64,000 nt of DNA, from positions 16,603 to 80,602 of the forward strand of contig JASANE010018464.1 in NCBI GenBank assembly GCA_030248225.1. The letters are read 5' to 3'. Position numbers and translations under genes: made by a program. This DNA comes from Trileptium ribeirensis. Taxonomy: Eukaryota; Nematoda; Enoplea; Enoplida; Thoracostomopsidae. The notes under the pieces were generated by a model, which saw only the letters and a program-made list of their open reading frames with translations, ran no database searches and was not told the origin of the DNA. Positions 21,701 through 35,400 of the stretch are shown piece by piece (the first letter of the stretch is position 1; each line of letters starts with the position of its first letter).

Positions 21701-21934
21701 ACTGTGGATATTTAAAAAATATTCGCCCAAATTATAATTCATTTTTTGGTTTCTTGGTGTCCCATAGGAAATATTTAGATACAGTGTCACAATGTTTGGC
21801 ATTATTCAAATAAATTGCTTTTCACGGCACTCAAACTGTGCAGTGCTAAAGTGTAATGATAGCCTCATATTTTGTGCGTTGATAAGCCTTAGGAATCAAT
21901 GTCTTGGACTCAAAATAACATCTTGCGAGGTAGT

Positions 21935-22200
21935 TTTTTTTTTAAATCCGGACAACCATATCCTAAAATTTTAAAGTTATATTTAAAATTCAAAAACTCT
22001 ATACCAGTTTTTCTATTAACTAGTACAGGGTTATTAAGCCTTTGATGAATAAAAACATTGTTCCTGTTTTTCTTTTAAATCCGGACAACCATATCCTAAA
22101 ATTTTAAAGTTATATTTAAAATTCAAAAACTCTATACCAGTTTTTCTATTAACTAGTACAGGGTTATTAAGCCTTTGATGAATAAAACCATTGTTCCTGT
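21935..22200. repeat. Tandem duplication of 133 bp
   Basis: TTTAAATCCGGACAACCATA at 21941 recurs at 22074, and identity continues to CCATTGTTCCTGT at 22200 (AACATTG in copy 1, ACCATTG in copy 2). The copies are nearly identical, so the event is recent or homogenised. No gene overlaps it. Confidence 0.95.
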
Positions 22201-25200
22201 GGTAAGGTGCTTTTTCAACTATATATTTGCTGTCTAACTTAGACTAAGCCGATTTTAGTAAACCATTTCATGCGCTAGTTTGTTCAGCATAAAGTGACAA
22301 TTTGGGATATTTTTGGCATTTTGGCGATGGGGTGCCGGGGATTCCCCAGAACCCAACTGTAAACCAGAGAAACGGGATTTGCAAAGATTGCTAGATGGTA
22401 AGTCTATGTAATTGATGAATTTTGAAACTACCACAGAAAACATTTACAACATCCTGCGGTAGATTCTCAAATACTTCCTGCTACTTTGCATATTTTGACA
22501 TACCGTTTAAGGCAAGAAGTTGCTGCTGTGCATCATACCACAACATAGTGCATTGCGTAGCGTACATTTGGCTGCGTATTGGCATTCACTCGCGTTGTGA
22601 AGAGCATTAGGGATCCCACCAGGTTAGCATCGCCGTGGGTCAGCTCCAAATTTAACGCAAACGACTCGAATCGTTCGTTCAACTGCAGATTAATTCATGA
22701 AACAGTGAGTCAAAAAGGACCAGCGTTAGAGTCAAAAAACACCATTTTGAAATAGATGCGATGAGCACCGCGACACATGCACTGCAGGTGTTTTCTTATC
22801 TAAACTGCTATTGCCAATGGTTCACTGCAGAAATAATCAACTGAGAATTAAAAAAGCAAACATATCTTCAACCAGCCAAATCTCCACGGGTTTTTGTAAC
22901 TTATCGAATCGAAATTCCACAAATTCAGACTCGCACCCATGGGTTACCTTGCGGATGTCACTATGGCGCAAGCTGAGGTTCAATAAAACTTTCGTAAAAT
23001 AACTATTTCCCTGGAACAATGTCGCTTAACTAAATGCAATATATAGTTTAGCTTGTGTAGTTGAGCCATCAAAGGCCGCTATGCAGGACAGCCTTAACGC
23101 TGAAAGACAGTCGAAAAACTCACAATCTACACAATTTTGAAAACAAAGTATTTTCTCCAACTGAACAGTAGTCCGAGACGATCAAGTGTCTTGGTTTCCT
23201 TGGCTTAAGGCATACGCTAAAATTGACCTCGTAAAGCCAAAACATATAGATATGACGACAAAAACCTCTCCCCAGACAATCGCATGAACACCTATCCATA
23301 AACAGTGTATTTTCGACATTACTTAACCAAGGTTTTGTGGTTCCTTCCAGCAAAATTTTGCACCTGATCACGAAATACAATGTTAACATATGCGGATAAC
23401 CAGGCTGCTGTTCCGACGTCGCGGATAATATCCGGTTATGCAATCAAGTCCCAATATCCTTGCCCGTCAAAAGCAGGTGGGCAAATGACCTGTTCCCCAC
23501 CATGAAATGCAGGGGCACAGTACGAAATACACAGCGACATAACTTTAGATTGGATATACGTACGCTGAAGAGTGTCTCTACTAATGTTGTTTGTGTAGCA
23601 GCTACGAAAACAAATGCCAAACTTGCGAAAACATATACGCGCACATAAGTATTATAGTCCTATGAGTATATCAGTGAATACCAGAAACTGTGAAACCAAC
23701 CCGGAAGGAAAAGAGCCGCCTTCGAAACTTTCTGTTCGCTTAGTAAAAAATTTCCCACGCTCTGGTGTAAAAACGAGAAAATTAAACAAACCTGAACAAG
23801 TGCGTCTGAATATTTAAACTAAGAGTCTTTTCTTACGTTTCTTGCTGAACCCGTTGGAAAACTTCTGGAGGCCCGTCGGAAAGCAATAAATATGAGCTTC
23901 AAATGACTGTCAGGGTACCCAGTAGGTATACTGCTATCTCCCAAGGACATGATTTATATCGGCGACAAACGTGCCGGATGCTGGTTGAAGCACTTCATGC
24001 TAGACAACGCCCCGGACCTGAGAAATACTCGAGATTTCCCATAGTGTGGTGCCATGTTCATGTTCCAAAGGCTGGACTGAAGTACGTCACAGCAAGCCGA
24101 TTAGACAAGTTCGCAGGCGTTATTTTGTTAGCATAATTTCAGACTGAAGAAATTCTATTCAAACTATCTATCCCATCTACACTGTGTATGATACTACATC
24201 CTAAACCTGTTCACTTGAAATTGTGCACTGTCTCCCTTTTAAAGAAAATTGGCCCACACATCCATGGTTGGATGTTGGAGCGCAGGAAAAATGTGGAAAA
24301 ATTGATACAAATTCCGGAATATCTTGCTTCTGCTTTTTGCCTAAAAAGTATATTTATTTGCCGACTGGGCACGCGCGTTAATGCCCCGCTACGCCTCGTT
24401 GCACAAAAAATACAGACTGACAACTACGACTGAGCCAGAAAACAAACCTACTTTTCAACACCGTTGCCACAAACAGGTTCGCCATTGAGAGCGTCCCAAC
24501 CTCGGGCAGAAACGGTCCCCGAAGGCACAGCGATTGGTCCTGTAAAGCCGGCTCGAAAAACTTCTCTCCGGCAGTAATCTTGGCTCGGACGGGACACAGG
24601 TATGACAGTCGCCGATATTGTACTACATAACCGACTAATATACCGGTTGATATAGGAAGTTAGTATTTAATATATTTAGCTATTTCCTCAGCGCCCATCT
24701 AAACATCAACTGACAATGCCGAATATCGCTACAACAGAGAAGAACAGCGATTGCATCCCATTCATATTATTCTATATGGCGGGCCACTCCAACATTCAAG
24801 CATTTCAGATATTGATGGGTCAAGTTGGCGTGATCTTTGTCCGGAATAGACGTGACTGGAAAACACAAATCCAAATGAAACCCTCCATTGTCGACAACGG
24901 CACGTTTTTAGAACCAAATATATCTTTTAAGCTTACCCTGCAAAGCTTCGCAATATTCAATGGCTTTAATTGTTCAAAACTGCTCAAAATCTAATAACAT
25001 CTACGAGGGTCCAGCTGTTGGTACAAAGCGACTGGGGCACGACTAAACTTAACCTGCGTCCATCGACTATCCTATTTTGTAATAACCGATAGCGAATCGC
25101 AAACCGTTGTTACGAAACAACAGCGGAAATTTCATCGGTTTTTCGATAACAGAAAATTGGCAAAATCAAAAAGTACAAAAAATTACACCTTGTGTTGTAA

Positions 25201-25950
25201 CAGATTTGGACGATTTTGAATTTCAGGTGAAAACTGTTATCTAATGCATATCAGCTTTTGATTTCTATTTGACGCTGTTCGCGAACAAATTTAACATAAT
25301 AGTGACGTCACAAATTAATCGGTGTCTTGGTTTAGCTTACAGCGTTCACGAACAAAGCCAGCGAATCCAAATCCGGTAATTTCGTTCGCAAAAAAATCGG
25401 TAATTTTCGTTGAATTTTGGCGAACATTGATTTCCCGGATTATTATCGCATAGCTGTGTGTTCACGAACGGTTTTGCGCCTGATTACAGTTTACTAAAAA
25501 CGTTCGATAACAGATTTTTAACCGAAATAGCAAAATAGGATTATTGATGAGCGCGGGTTAAGTTTACTGTCTCACGGAAAAATTACGTTTTAGTCACCGT
25601 GACGGGACAATCAATCCATACTCAAAAACAGGTCCCTATGGTTGATTTGGTTGATTGATTTGCAGCGTCGGAAAATGTTTGGCCACCGTGGGTCAATTTT
25701 AGGATTTTAAGCCAAGCTCACACACAATTATTATTCTTAAGGTATTGAGAGAAAATTTCGGCGGATCCGAGTAAAATCACATCAATAGGAAAAGAATCAA
25801 TAAAATCGCTCCATGGCACATATGACTCCGAGTGAAACAAAAGTAGTCATGTACATATAATCTGATCCTTACAGTACCACTACAGCGCTTCGCTAAAGTT
25901 AAAACCAAACGTTATGATAACTATTAGAGCATAATACCCTAACGCCTTAC

Positions 25951-26100
25951 CAACCATCATATGAAGCGTTTGCATTTCAATCAAGGATTTGCAAAAGCAG
26001 TCGCCTAGGAAAACCTCCAGTGTGGGCGGGAGTGGGCAGAATGAAAGAGCTTCGATCGTCACTCCATCATTACTGACGTCATTGGGTTCCCGCAGCTCAA
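25951..26100 (-). CDS. Orphan exon candidate, 150 nt, unknown protein
   Basis: Open on the minus strand between acceptor GATTATTGCCAG and donor TTG|GTAAGG. It starts with two bases, ends with one, and encodes 49 residues including NDVSNDGVTIEALSFC and LEVFLGDCFCKSLIEM. Base composition is exon-like. I do not recognise the family. It lies between the two recognised genes on the same strand. Phase 1 at both ends would fit a skippable exon, possibly of the CaMKII locus, but nothing in the residues shows this. Confidence 0.33.
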
Positions 26101-27899
26101 CTGGCAATAATCGTAGCTGTCTAATCACTGATCATTCGACAAACAAATACGCTTCCGGATAACAACAACTAGATTAAGCACGCTAGATTACTTTGCATCA
26201 AATGACGGTGGCACAGTGTTTTCTTTACATTTGAACACCAATTAGCGTTAGGGCTCTGTTGTGCAACTGAAATCGTTGCAGCGACCACCGGATGTTTACG
26301 CAGTTACAATAAACGGACACAGTGGACGCACACATACTCCCCGAATGTCCCAAACGATTGGATACGCATTAGAGCTGATTTGCGCGATTACAACTACAAT
26401 CCTCGATATAAATTTACAGCTCGACAGCAAATGCGAAATCTATCTGATTTAGGTGATGGGTGGAACGCGGAAAAATTTGACAAGTAATCCCAAGTTTGTC
26501 CAATGATCAATAACTGTTGGTGCGCAGTTCCAGTGTCTGTGCGACGGGCAAAGTAAATTTCGTGTGGGACCCAGATTCGACTGCTCAATGGTCAGCTTCG
26601 ATTGAGGTTAGACACCACATTTTATCTACAGATACGATTGCCAATCGAAGGACAATTTAAGCGACTGTTTTTCGCTGGACCCTACTTAGGCTACAGCTGT
26701 TCTCCGTCGACAGTATCGCGGGTCCACTTTGGCTCCCTCGCCCATCGACTGTACAGCATAAACGTTGAAAAACCCCATCATTTCTGCCATAATAAAACTA
26801 CGGAATAAAGCTATATAATAAATTACAGCACCGGGCAAACTCAACATGATGGGCGATCGGATACCGGTGGAGCGTGTCTCGAGCGTTACATTGTGTTCCA
26901 TTTATTGTTGTTATAAAATAAAGCTGTATCATGATTATAATCTGTTGTATCGCCACGCTCCACCCGCCCGAGGTGCACGGGGTGATTTTCCACCACAATG
27001 GAATAATCGTGATTTTTATTTATGGTATCCGGTTGGCCCCATGGAGGGAAGCTGCATTGTTATTATGCATTAAATATTTGTGTTATATGAGCGAATAGCG
27101 GCTGCGCACTCGGATGGGCCGGGAAAAATGGGCGAATTTCCACGATCAGCTTTTCGGTTTCATTGATTCGGTGCCATATGGTCGATCCCGGTGCGCATCC
27201 ACAATGCCATGATACTCATAATATTGTTGCTGATGATTGGTATATTATGAAAGGTATTTTGCACTGCATGTCCGGACAGGTCAGGATGTTACGCGGAATC
27301 TTTATCCAAAATTCAAGCGGGGTAGTTTTCTTGCAATTCAGATTTCGAGAACATGTTCTGGCATGTAGTTATGGTATAACTGAAATCGAATTATAGGGGA
27401 AGAAAGAGGACAAATCTAATTGAAAATTCGTTTTATTTAAGTGCGTCAAAAGTGAAACTTTCCATATTGTTCAGGCAATCAAGACCAACCGGGTCTATCT
27501 AATTGTCATAAGGGACTTATAAGGCTTGTAAATTGCGTGTTCGGGTCAATTTATCTCTTACCCGTAAGTACTTATAAATCCCCAACTAAGCGTTTAAACA
27601 CCCATATTTTATGGTCCACAATCTCGACCAAATTAACCAAAATTCCCTGGATTTTTGAGTTCTACACCCCTTCACTATCTATTTCATCGAAAGCCGGGGC
27701 CGCCTAGCCCCACCGGTCCGCGCAGGACTCTAATAACTCACTTGCGACACCAGATTTTATTAATTTTAGCACACAAAACGGCCTCTAACAGGCCACCTAT
27801 TTAGCCTACACCGAAAATTCTATTTTTACCACAGTACGCGACCAGCCAGGGCGTGAATCTGATCCCGCCCCCAGCCGCCTACTCCTTTTCGTTCGTCCG

Positions 27900-28672
27900 C
27901 AATGCCACAGCACTATCCAGATTTGGGATGGGATGATATGCAACTAGATCTTGACGGTGTGACAGATTTTTGCCTTAACTATCTTCTGTATCCCAACATC
28001 GCCAAATGTGGCGTAATGCACTGCGGAGAAGGCAATCCATGCCATGAATACAATTTGAACAATCACACTCTCAAAGTTGTCGAATGTGAAAAGGATCTCG
28101 GGTCATCATGCAAAGCAATCTCAAGATGTCTAAACACTGTGCAAAGGTGGCAAAAACCGCAGAAAATTCATCAATATATTGCGCCGAACAATCAAATTCT
28201 GGAACAAAGACATTTGGCTTAAACTTTATAGAAGTCTCGTTCGACCTCACGTCGAATATGCCGTGAACGCATGGTGTTCCTACTATCAAACGGGACATAC
28301 AAATTATCGAGAAAGTCCAGCGACATATTACCAAACTGATCTCCTTGATAAGAAACTGGTCTTACGACCAACGCTTAGCATTGCTTGGCATCCAATCGCT
28401 CGAAGCAAGACGACTAAGATCTGACGCGCCTTTAATATATAAAATCGTTCATAATCTCGTCGACATTGATCTAAACAAATACTTTACAACGGGCTACAGC
28501 GGTACGCGTGGTCACCCTTGGAAACTTCAAACTCTTGACATTCCTAGGTTGAATGTACGGCAACATTTCTTCAGCCATAGAGCCATTCGGGCCTGGAACT
28601 CCCTACCAAATGATGTTGTTGGTGCCACCTCATTATCATCATTCAAGCATGATAACAGCACGTTCTTTGACT
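27900..28672 (+). pseudogene. CR1-like LINE, 5'-truncated and frameshifted reverse transcriptase 3' end
   Basis: Three frames together give the C-terminal half of a CR1/Jockey-type reverse transcriptase. From 27930: LDGVTDFCLNYLL then AKCGVMHCGEGNPC and VVECEKDLG, the region after the catalytic FADD. Next comes a frame shift, then FWNKDIWLKLYRSLVRPHVE and YAVNAWCSYY. A second shift leads to SYDQRLALLGIQSLEARRL, FSHRAIRAWNSLPNDVV and TSLSSFKHD before stop TAA-region at about 28672. The 5' part is missing, as usual for LINE insertions. At 28707-28724 a perfect 7-bp stem with 4-nt loop lies in the 3' UTR, possibly the structure read by the element's reverse transcriptase. Confidence 0.88.
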
Positions 28673-31600
28673 AATCATTTTTTCTCATTTATTTCAACGT
28701 CAACAAGCCTCGCCTTTGCGAGGCAAAATGGAATCCACTGGGACGAGATGAATGACGCTTAAGTTGAAAACGATTCGTCTAGTACCGCCGAGCAAATGAT
28801 CTCGCACCCTATGGATCCTATGGGTACGTTAGTGAAAACGTCGCGCCCACCAGCGCGAGGTTTAGTTGTTTATCAGCTTGTTGGTTGACCAGTGTTTGCT
28901 GAGCCTGCAGGGCGTTTTCTTGCCATACAACACATAGATTTATCATCTTGTTTGGTCGTCTAATATATTGGTACAGCCGGTAGTGCCCGCTGTAAATATG
29001 TATATGTTATCTTACCTTGCTGTGGCGGTCGGTTTTGAAATGTGTTTGTGTTAGTATCATTAATATTTTTGAATTTTAGAAGATTGCGCTTTAAGCTTTG
29101 GGGCTATAAGGGGGACGAAGAGACGCAAGGGAAAGTGAAATACAAACAGGGATTTTCTTGGTCAAACATGGTTTTTGACCACGACTATTAAAAATGACCA
29201 GGAATTTTGATGAATGACTACAACAATAACCAGCGATCGATGCCTACATAAAAATAAAAAAAACATTTCAAAATAAATTCAAATTCCAAAAATTCAAAAA
29301 ATAAATTTTAACATCACTTTGTATAATGCACATTTATGCCAACTTCTCCAGAGTAAAAACATAAAATTTTACCAGATTTCAGTAGGTCGCAATACTCCGC
29401 GATCGGAATTTACATTTTCATTTCTGCAAACCTAGCCAAGTTTGGTATCAGTAGCAAAATTTCTACAGGGATCTCTTGGAACTTTCACCTCATTGGATCC
29501 CTCACCGATCACACCGACTTCGAGTTTAAATTGTTGATAAAATTTATTAGTTTTTGTACAATAATTATCGAAACTAAACACAATACTCGTATTAGTTTTG
29601 TTTTTCGATCCAGTTCGTGCATGTCGGCTGAACAGTGAAATTCCTTCCTGGATGAAACACTCGATTAAAGTAAAGCAGTACCCAAAGTATTCGGCGTTTA
29701 GCTCTATATACATTTCTCTACGATCTCACTAATTACTAGACTAATTCAGGTTAAGACGGTAAATCCATCTGGCTTGCCATTAATGCATTATATAGGGCGA
29801 CAGTGGTTGCCAAAACAATAACCCATTAATATTTCGGCCTGTCATGGTTGTAAGCCAACTTGAGTCTAAAGTATAGTTCTAAGTGCTAAGGGAAACGTTT
29901 TCTTACTGGCTCACTTTAAACCAAACCTATCATGTTATTTACAGTAAATAGATTTTCAATGCGCACCTGGAACATCAAAAGATCCTAAAGCCCAATTTGG
30001 AAAAAGCTCAGCTTTCTGAAAACCCACGGAAAGACATGATTTCAAAAAATATTAGTTGGTGGTTTAAAGACCTCAGCGACCTCCTAGAAGGTTTTGCCAC
30101 GGCTATAACGGGACTGTTAAACCTGTCAAAAATGACCAAGAATCATTAAACTTGACCAGCATTTTTTATAAACGACCAAAATTTTAATTAGTCCTATATT
30201 TAGAAAACTCCTGCGACTTAAACCCTGAGCCGCAAAACTGAAATACTGCGCAAACGTAACATTTTAACCAACTTAAGCAATTTTCAAGGACAATTATTAT
30301 ACCATACACATAAGCGCAGTTTATTGGTCAAATATACATGTAGCAGTGTAGGAAATAAAACTAGTCAACATTATAAAACAATGTCGCCTTATAACCCAAG
30401 GCCCAATATGCACATTAACATAATAATTTGCGTAAACAAACTATAACACAAACAATTCTACAAAAACCGTATAAATAACAAGTTTGCATCTAAACTATAT
30501 CTTAGCAGAGCAGAATCGACAAAAAGACGGCAAAATATAAAGGATCCGTTTCAAAATGGATAATACTGATATATAAAAAATCGTCGGCGGATTGCTATTT
30601 TATTATGCAGAACAGCGGATAAAAGCAGCTTTTTTTCAAAAACTCGTGGCAAGAAACTAAGCGCAACAACTGTGGGATGCAACAGTCATTTTAGGGTGAT
30701 ACTGTGGATTGAACATTAGCCTACAAAATTGGAGAAAGTCTCGTCTTATGTCAATGGATACGATACTATAAATGACAATTATAGTCGCAGTCATATATGA
30801 TAACTTAAATTGAACTTGCAAAATTGCAATTGCCAAATTTAATATGATTTATATAAAATCCTCGTTTACAAATGTATAAAATCTCATATTCAAACCGAAC
30901 ACCGCAAAGTCAATCACACGAGCAATCAATTTTGACAAAGCCGAGTCACATGCAACAATAAACTTATACCATGAAAGTATCCACAAAAACAACAAAGTAC
31001 CAATATAGCAAAAATAGGAAGTAAACCATTTATAATATAGAAAAGGCTTATGTCCGTTTTACTTCCAACCGGCAAGTATTTGGGTCGCTTTTACTTTCTT
31101 AGTTTCCATGGAATAGAATTCCACACAATCCTCCAATCTGGCCGGTTTTGCGCCACGTGGCTAACGTTGGTAATGTCACGTCATAAACTAATTAAATTAA
31201 GTAGGAATTCACTAAAAATATTAGGAATGTTCTAAAGTTCAGAAGGGTTCGAATTAAGGTTCCACTTAGATATTTAAGAATTAAATGTGGTATAAAAAGG
31301 TCAGAAAGTTTAAATATACGCTACTAAAAGCCGACGACGACTAACATCTGAAACGATGTGTTACTGCACTAACTGAGCAATTTCGCAGCTTAAGCCACAA
31401 CGGCTGAAATAGTGTAATTCGACCCGCTATACGGCTGGTGTTTAGAAACAGATTCAGATTACAACCTGCAATCGTTGAACTTAAACACAAACTTGATTCT
31501 TTTAAAGCGAAGTCTTTACCCCATTACAAACAGGCCATTTTGCAGCGTCTGGCATGTTCTGGATAACCTCGATTATCAACGGGCCGGACAAAGCCATAAC

Positions 31601-32066
31601 TTTACGGCTCCGGCCTAGGCCGGGCGACCTCGATTTCCAACAAGCCCGGCTGGACGCAAAAGTCTCGACCCGTTCTCATCTCTAGTCTCAGGTCAAACAT
31701 TTTATACAACCATTTGGGAAATAAAATTTAATACTCACAAAGCACTTTGTTATGCTACTTGTCAGAATAATTCACTATAATTTGTTTCACTGAACGTGCA
31801 TATATTAACTATATCTATATACAGTAGAGTGTATAATGAAACTACTTGGGACGGATGAAAATCACTTTAAAAACATTACCTTTACTATATATATAAATCG
31901 TTATTTTTAGTGCAGACAATAATTTTATCCCGAACCAAACCCATAAGTGTAGTTTGGTAGGGACAGTGTTTAGGAGGGGCCTAGCATTAACTAACTGACG
32001 TTGTCCGTAACTTGCTGAGAGTTTCTACTTCCCAAAGCCCCAATTGGACGGGGCCTAGGCCACCCT

Positions 32067-32080
32067 TGTCTACGCCCCTG
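32067..32080 (-). other. hAT-type terminal motif, inverse orientation
   Basis: TGTCTACGCCCCTG ends a block containing CCAATTGGACGGGGCCTAGGCC. It is the reverse of the motif at 72-85. It would be the right end of an element extending leftward, whose other end was not found. It lies about 240 bp past the acetyltransferase stop codon, so it may mark the edge of that gene's 3' flank. Confidence 0.35.
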
Positions 32081-32320
32081 ACCAAATCAAACTTTCACTG
32101 TAACAGCATTTTCCCTATAAGAGCATTTATATACTACAAATACACTGCACAGTACAACATCAACAATTCTACATCATAGCGTTCTATAAGATATAAATAA
32201 AAGAATATTCACAGATATTAAGTCACAAACAAGAGTTGACGCGGTGTGATTTTGAATTTATCGCTGTTGCAAAACCAAAACCCCAATTCCATGTATTATT
32301 AGCACGTTCAAGGTTCCATT

Positions 32321-32447
32321 TTAGTAGATTTCGGGTTGAGCCACTAAATTTCGTGCCATAAACACGACAGACGGCGACGAATGTGCAATACATTGGAACG
32401 GCTTTTCTTGGCTTTCTTCTTCGGCGTAATGTTTAGTACTGCACGAT
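32321..32447 (-). CDS. Acetyltransferase exon 5 (C-terminus, stop TAA)
   Basis: 127 nt; acceptor TTTAAAGTTTCCAG, stop TAA at 32323-32321. It encodes CSTKHYAEEESQEKPFQ then IAHSSPSVVFMARNLVAQ, and ends PEIY. HYAEEE corresponds to the YADY strand of insect enzymes, and the region before the stop to the conserved PPH-T/S-x-x-LMAKKL motif. No canonical AATAAA was found close downstream; an AATAAT variant lies near 32299. Confidence 0.9.
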
Positions 32448-35400
32448 CTGGAAACTTTAAATATTATGTTACCAAATATTGAACATGGCAAATCTTCGCT
32501 GCTTCAATATATGGCATGGACCAGGCAGATACCGGTAAGAATAATTGTATGTTGAAACATTGCAATTTTTTGGTTCTCCTATAATCCCCAAGCCTGAGCT
32601 TTAGGGTGAGGGTGAATTATATTAAAGATCCAACTTTTTGTATTCTAGTATAAACTATCTGCACCAATGATCGTATATTACGGGGGTATCGTGGTGACGT
32701 TCAAGGAAGCAGGCAGGGGGTCTAGATCACAATTTTTTAATTTCTGGATTGGCCGCATAAATTTGTAGATTTTTCTCATGTCGTGGAAACAAAGGTTGAG
32801 TTATGTCAATATTGTTGCAATCTCAACGTAAGGTTGCAGAATTAACCTTGACAAAATTTAACGCATTGCATTTACCCATTTGCTAAAATCAGTTGTAGAC
32901 CCCTTTCGTCACTAGGCAACTCTGGATCTACATATAAAACAAGAATTTTATTGGACCCTGCTTTGGGCTGAGTTTGTTCGCCGATGTCTCATTGAATGTA
33001 CACCTTTTTTCCGGAAATTGTCGCTAATCCTTGATGATACTTCGCACTTATAAAACAGACTAAATTACATAAATTAATACAATCCCAAAGTTGACATGAC
33101 GTCACTTTGCTAATAATATGCGTGCGACGATTTCACATGACATTCAAAAAACTAATCTGTTGTACCTGACTGGCATAAAATAGAGATATTCATGCAGCAA
33201 TGTTTGCACCAATGGCGAAGTCGCAATTCCCGTTATGTAGTCACAATTCTGATGTTTCGCTTCTTCAACCGACATCTTCAACAAAGATCGTCCAATTCCT
33301 GCGAACGAATCAACCGTATAAAATATAAAAAAATCTGCGCTATTGAACTTAAGTGGGTGAACAGTTTGACGGGATTCTGTATAATATTCTGTGACATAGC
33401 CTCAAGCAGAAAACAAACAAACAAAATTCAATATCTGTTCTGCTTCTGACTTTTATAGCACTTTCATTTTTCGCAAAATCTTGTCAACAAAGTATATGAG
33501 GTTGTCAAAATTTTCCAACAAACTCTAATTTGCAAAATATCCGATAATGCTGCTGTGCTAACATACTCAGCGATTAAATCCAGAGAATGAAATGAACTAA
33601 ATCCAGAGAATACCACCCATATAGCTTTCCATTTATTAAATTCTAAATAGAGAACAACGTAACGGATTGACAAACTACATTTGCTGAATGTAACAAGACG
33701 AAGAACCGGATACCTGTTATAATATCGACGAACGCCTTGTAGCTATCATTATATATAACCAATAATTGCGGCACCAGCTAACGCGATTTTGGTAACGGCA
33801 AAAAGAGCAGTAGTTTTATGAGGGAAATTAGCATGAAATTATTCCTATAGGTAGCTAACTCCTGATCGAATTTATGAACACGAATAAGATGGAATAGCCT
33901 ACCAAACTATGAACGACATCCGCTATTATAAAAACACCTCATCTGTATGTCGGTCGGCGCTGCTTCCGCTTTCGTGTTTATAAACCTATTCCATGCTGTT
34001 GTTCGCTAGCGTTCGCAAGCATAGTCTCCGCATTTTACGTGCATATATATTGAAAACATGACTGTATAACAGTTCCTGAAGGATCTGAAGTCATAAACAA
34101 TATACCTGCACGTATAACTAGCTTTCCACCGGACTATTATTGCAGTTTGAAACATAACAAATTTCAAACATCACATGCTTCATGTTTTCAAATATTTACG
34201 GACGTATGCATATGTCGTGCACGGTCAAGTACTGAAGTTTCTGAAAAATCTCGCTCAGTAAATTACTTTTCTGCGACAAATTTCATGTATAAATTTCATA
34301 AATTTTTAACTATTTCCCTACTATAAACATAAAACTCAGTCTATTATATGAGTGCGATCGCGAGAATAACAGCAGTATTCCAAATAAATGGACGTGGAAC
34401 AACTTTGACTTGTACTCGAATCCCGATACACAAATTTTATTTCGAACTTTATTAGAATTGGAAAAATAGAAAATATTTTAATAACGCAGTGGCGTTATTT
34501 CAGCCCCGCATTTGGAAGGATGGGGCCCGAGAACCCGTGGACTTTCCACTTTTTGGTTGTTGCAAGCCACCTATGTAATGAACTCCCGAAATGTTGGGAC
34601 GTCCCCTTATCCAGATTTGATGACAACGTTACTGGCATTGAGCGACAGTCTAATCCGTCTTGACCTATTAACAGCAATATTGTTACAGACTGAATATATA
34701 TGTACTACTAACCGTGGTTTTGATAAGCCTGCTTGACCAGGACGTTTTGCATTTTAAAGATGGTGTTGGAGTGTGGCAGTTGGGCGAACGGGTCGCCTTC
34801 GACGTATCTGAGAAATTCGGTTACTTTCGATAAACGCTTGCCTGTTCGTTGAGTGTATCGATATCGTCCTCTCTTGAATCGTAAAATGACATCGTGAAGG
34901 AATATGTACAACAACTAGTACTAGTAAACGTAATAAATTACAAAAAAAGTGGGCGGGGCAATAGGCAAAGTATTTGGTATCTTATTTTTTGGTATCTTAT
35001 TTGTGTATATATGTATTTCAACTAAATATGTAACCAATTTATAATAAGTATAACGTTTTACAAAATTGATGTCAAATCCACCATACAAAAAGCCAGCTAG
35101 CTAAAAAATTAATTAATTACTAATATCAACTAATTAGCTGATAAATTAACTAAATAGCACCAATGATAAAATCATAGAACTTTAAAAGCCACATAGTCAT
35201 GATCAGCGACATCGAAAACCCCCGAGCGCAAAAAAATTAGCAATTTTGAGGTGATTTTAAAATTTGCATAATCTTAACAAATAAGCTAATTAATTAATCA
35301 ATTGACTAATTAGCATATACGGCCAAGTTTTAGAGTTTCAGGAATGTCATATTCGTGATCAGCGACATACAAAACACCTGTGTGCAATTTCATTTCTGAG

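Larger units (their letters stand above)
11515..32320. other. Intergenic region between CaMKII and the acetyltransferase
   Basis: About 20.8 kb containing the two minisatellites (12.5-13.7 kb), the orphan exon candidates (16.0, 16.9 and 26.0 kb), a GC-rich patch (18.5 kb), the 133-bp duplication and one LINE 3' end. The stretches 13.8-15.5, 17.0-18.4, 19.0-21.9, 22.3-25.9 and 28.8-32.0 kb show only AT-rich unique-looking sequence with chance open frames. Regions 26.2-27.4 kb have raised GC and several 60-80-codon frames on both strands but no recognisable protein. Confidence 0.5.

Noticed and set aside
26200..27400. Several 60-80-codon frames on both strands in a GC-raised region
   Set aside because: Peptides such as FPPQWNNRDFYLWYPVGP look plausible, but competing frames on both strands are open and no pair of splice sites stands out.
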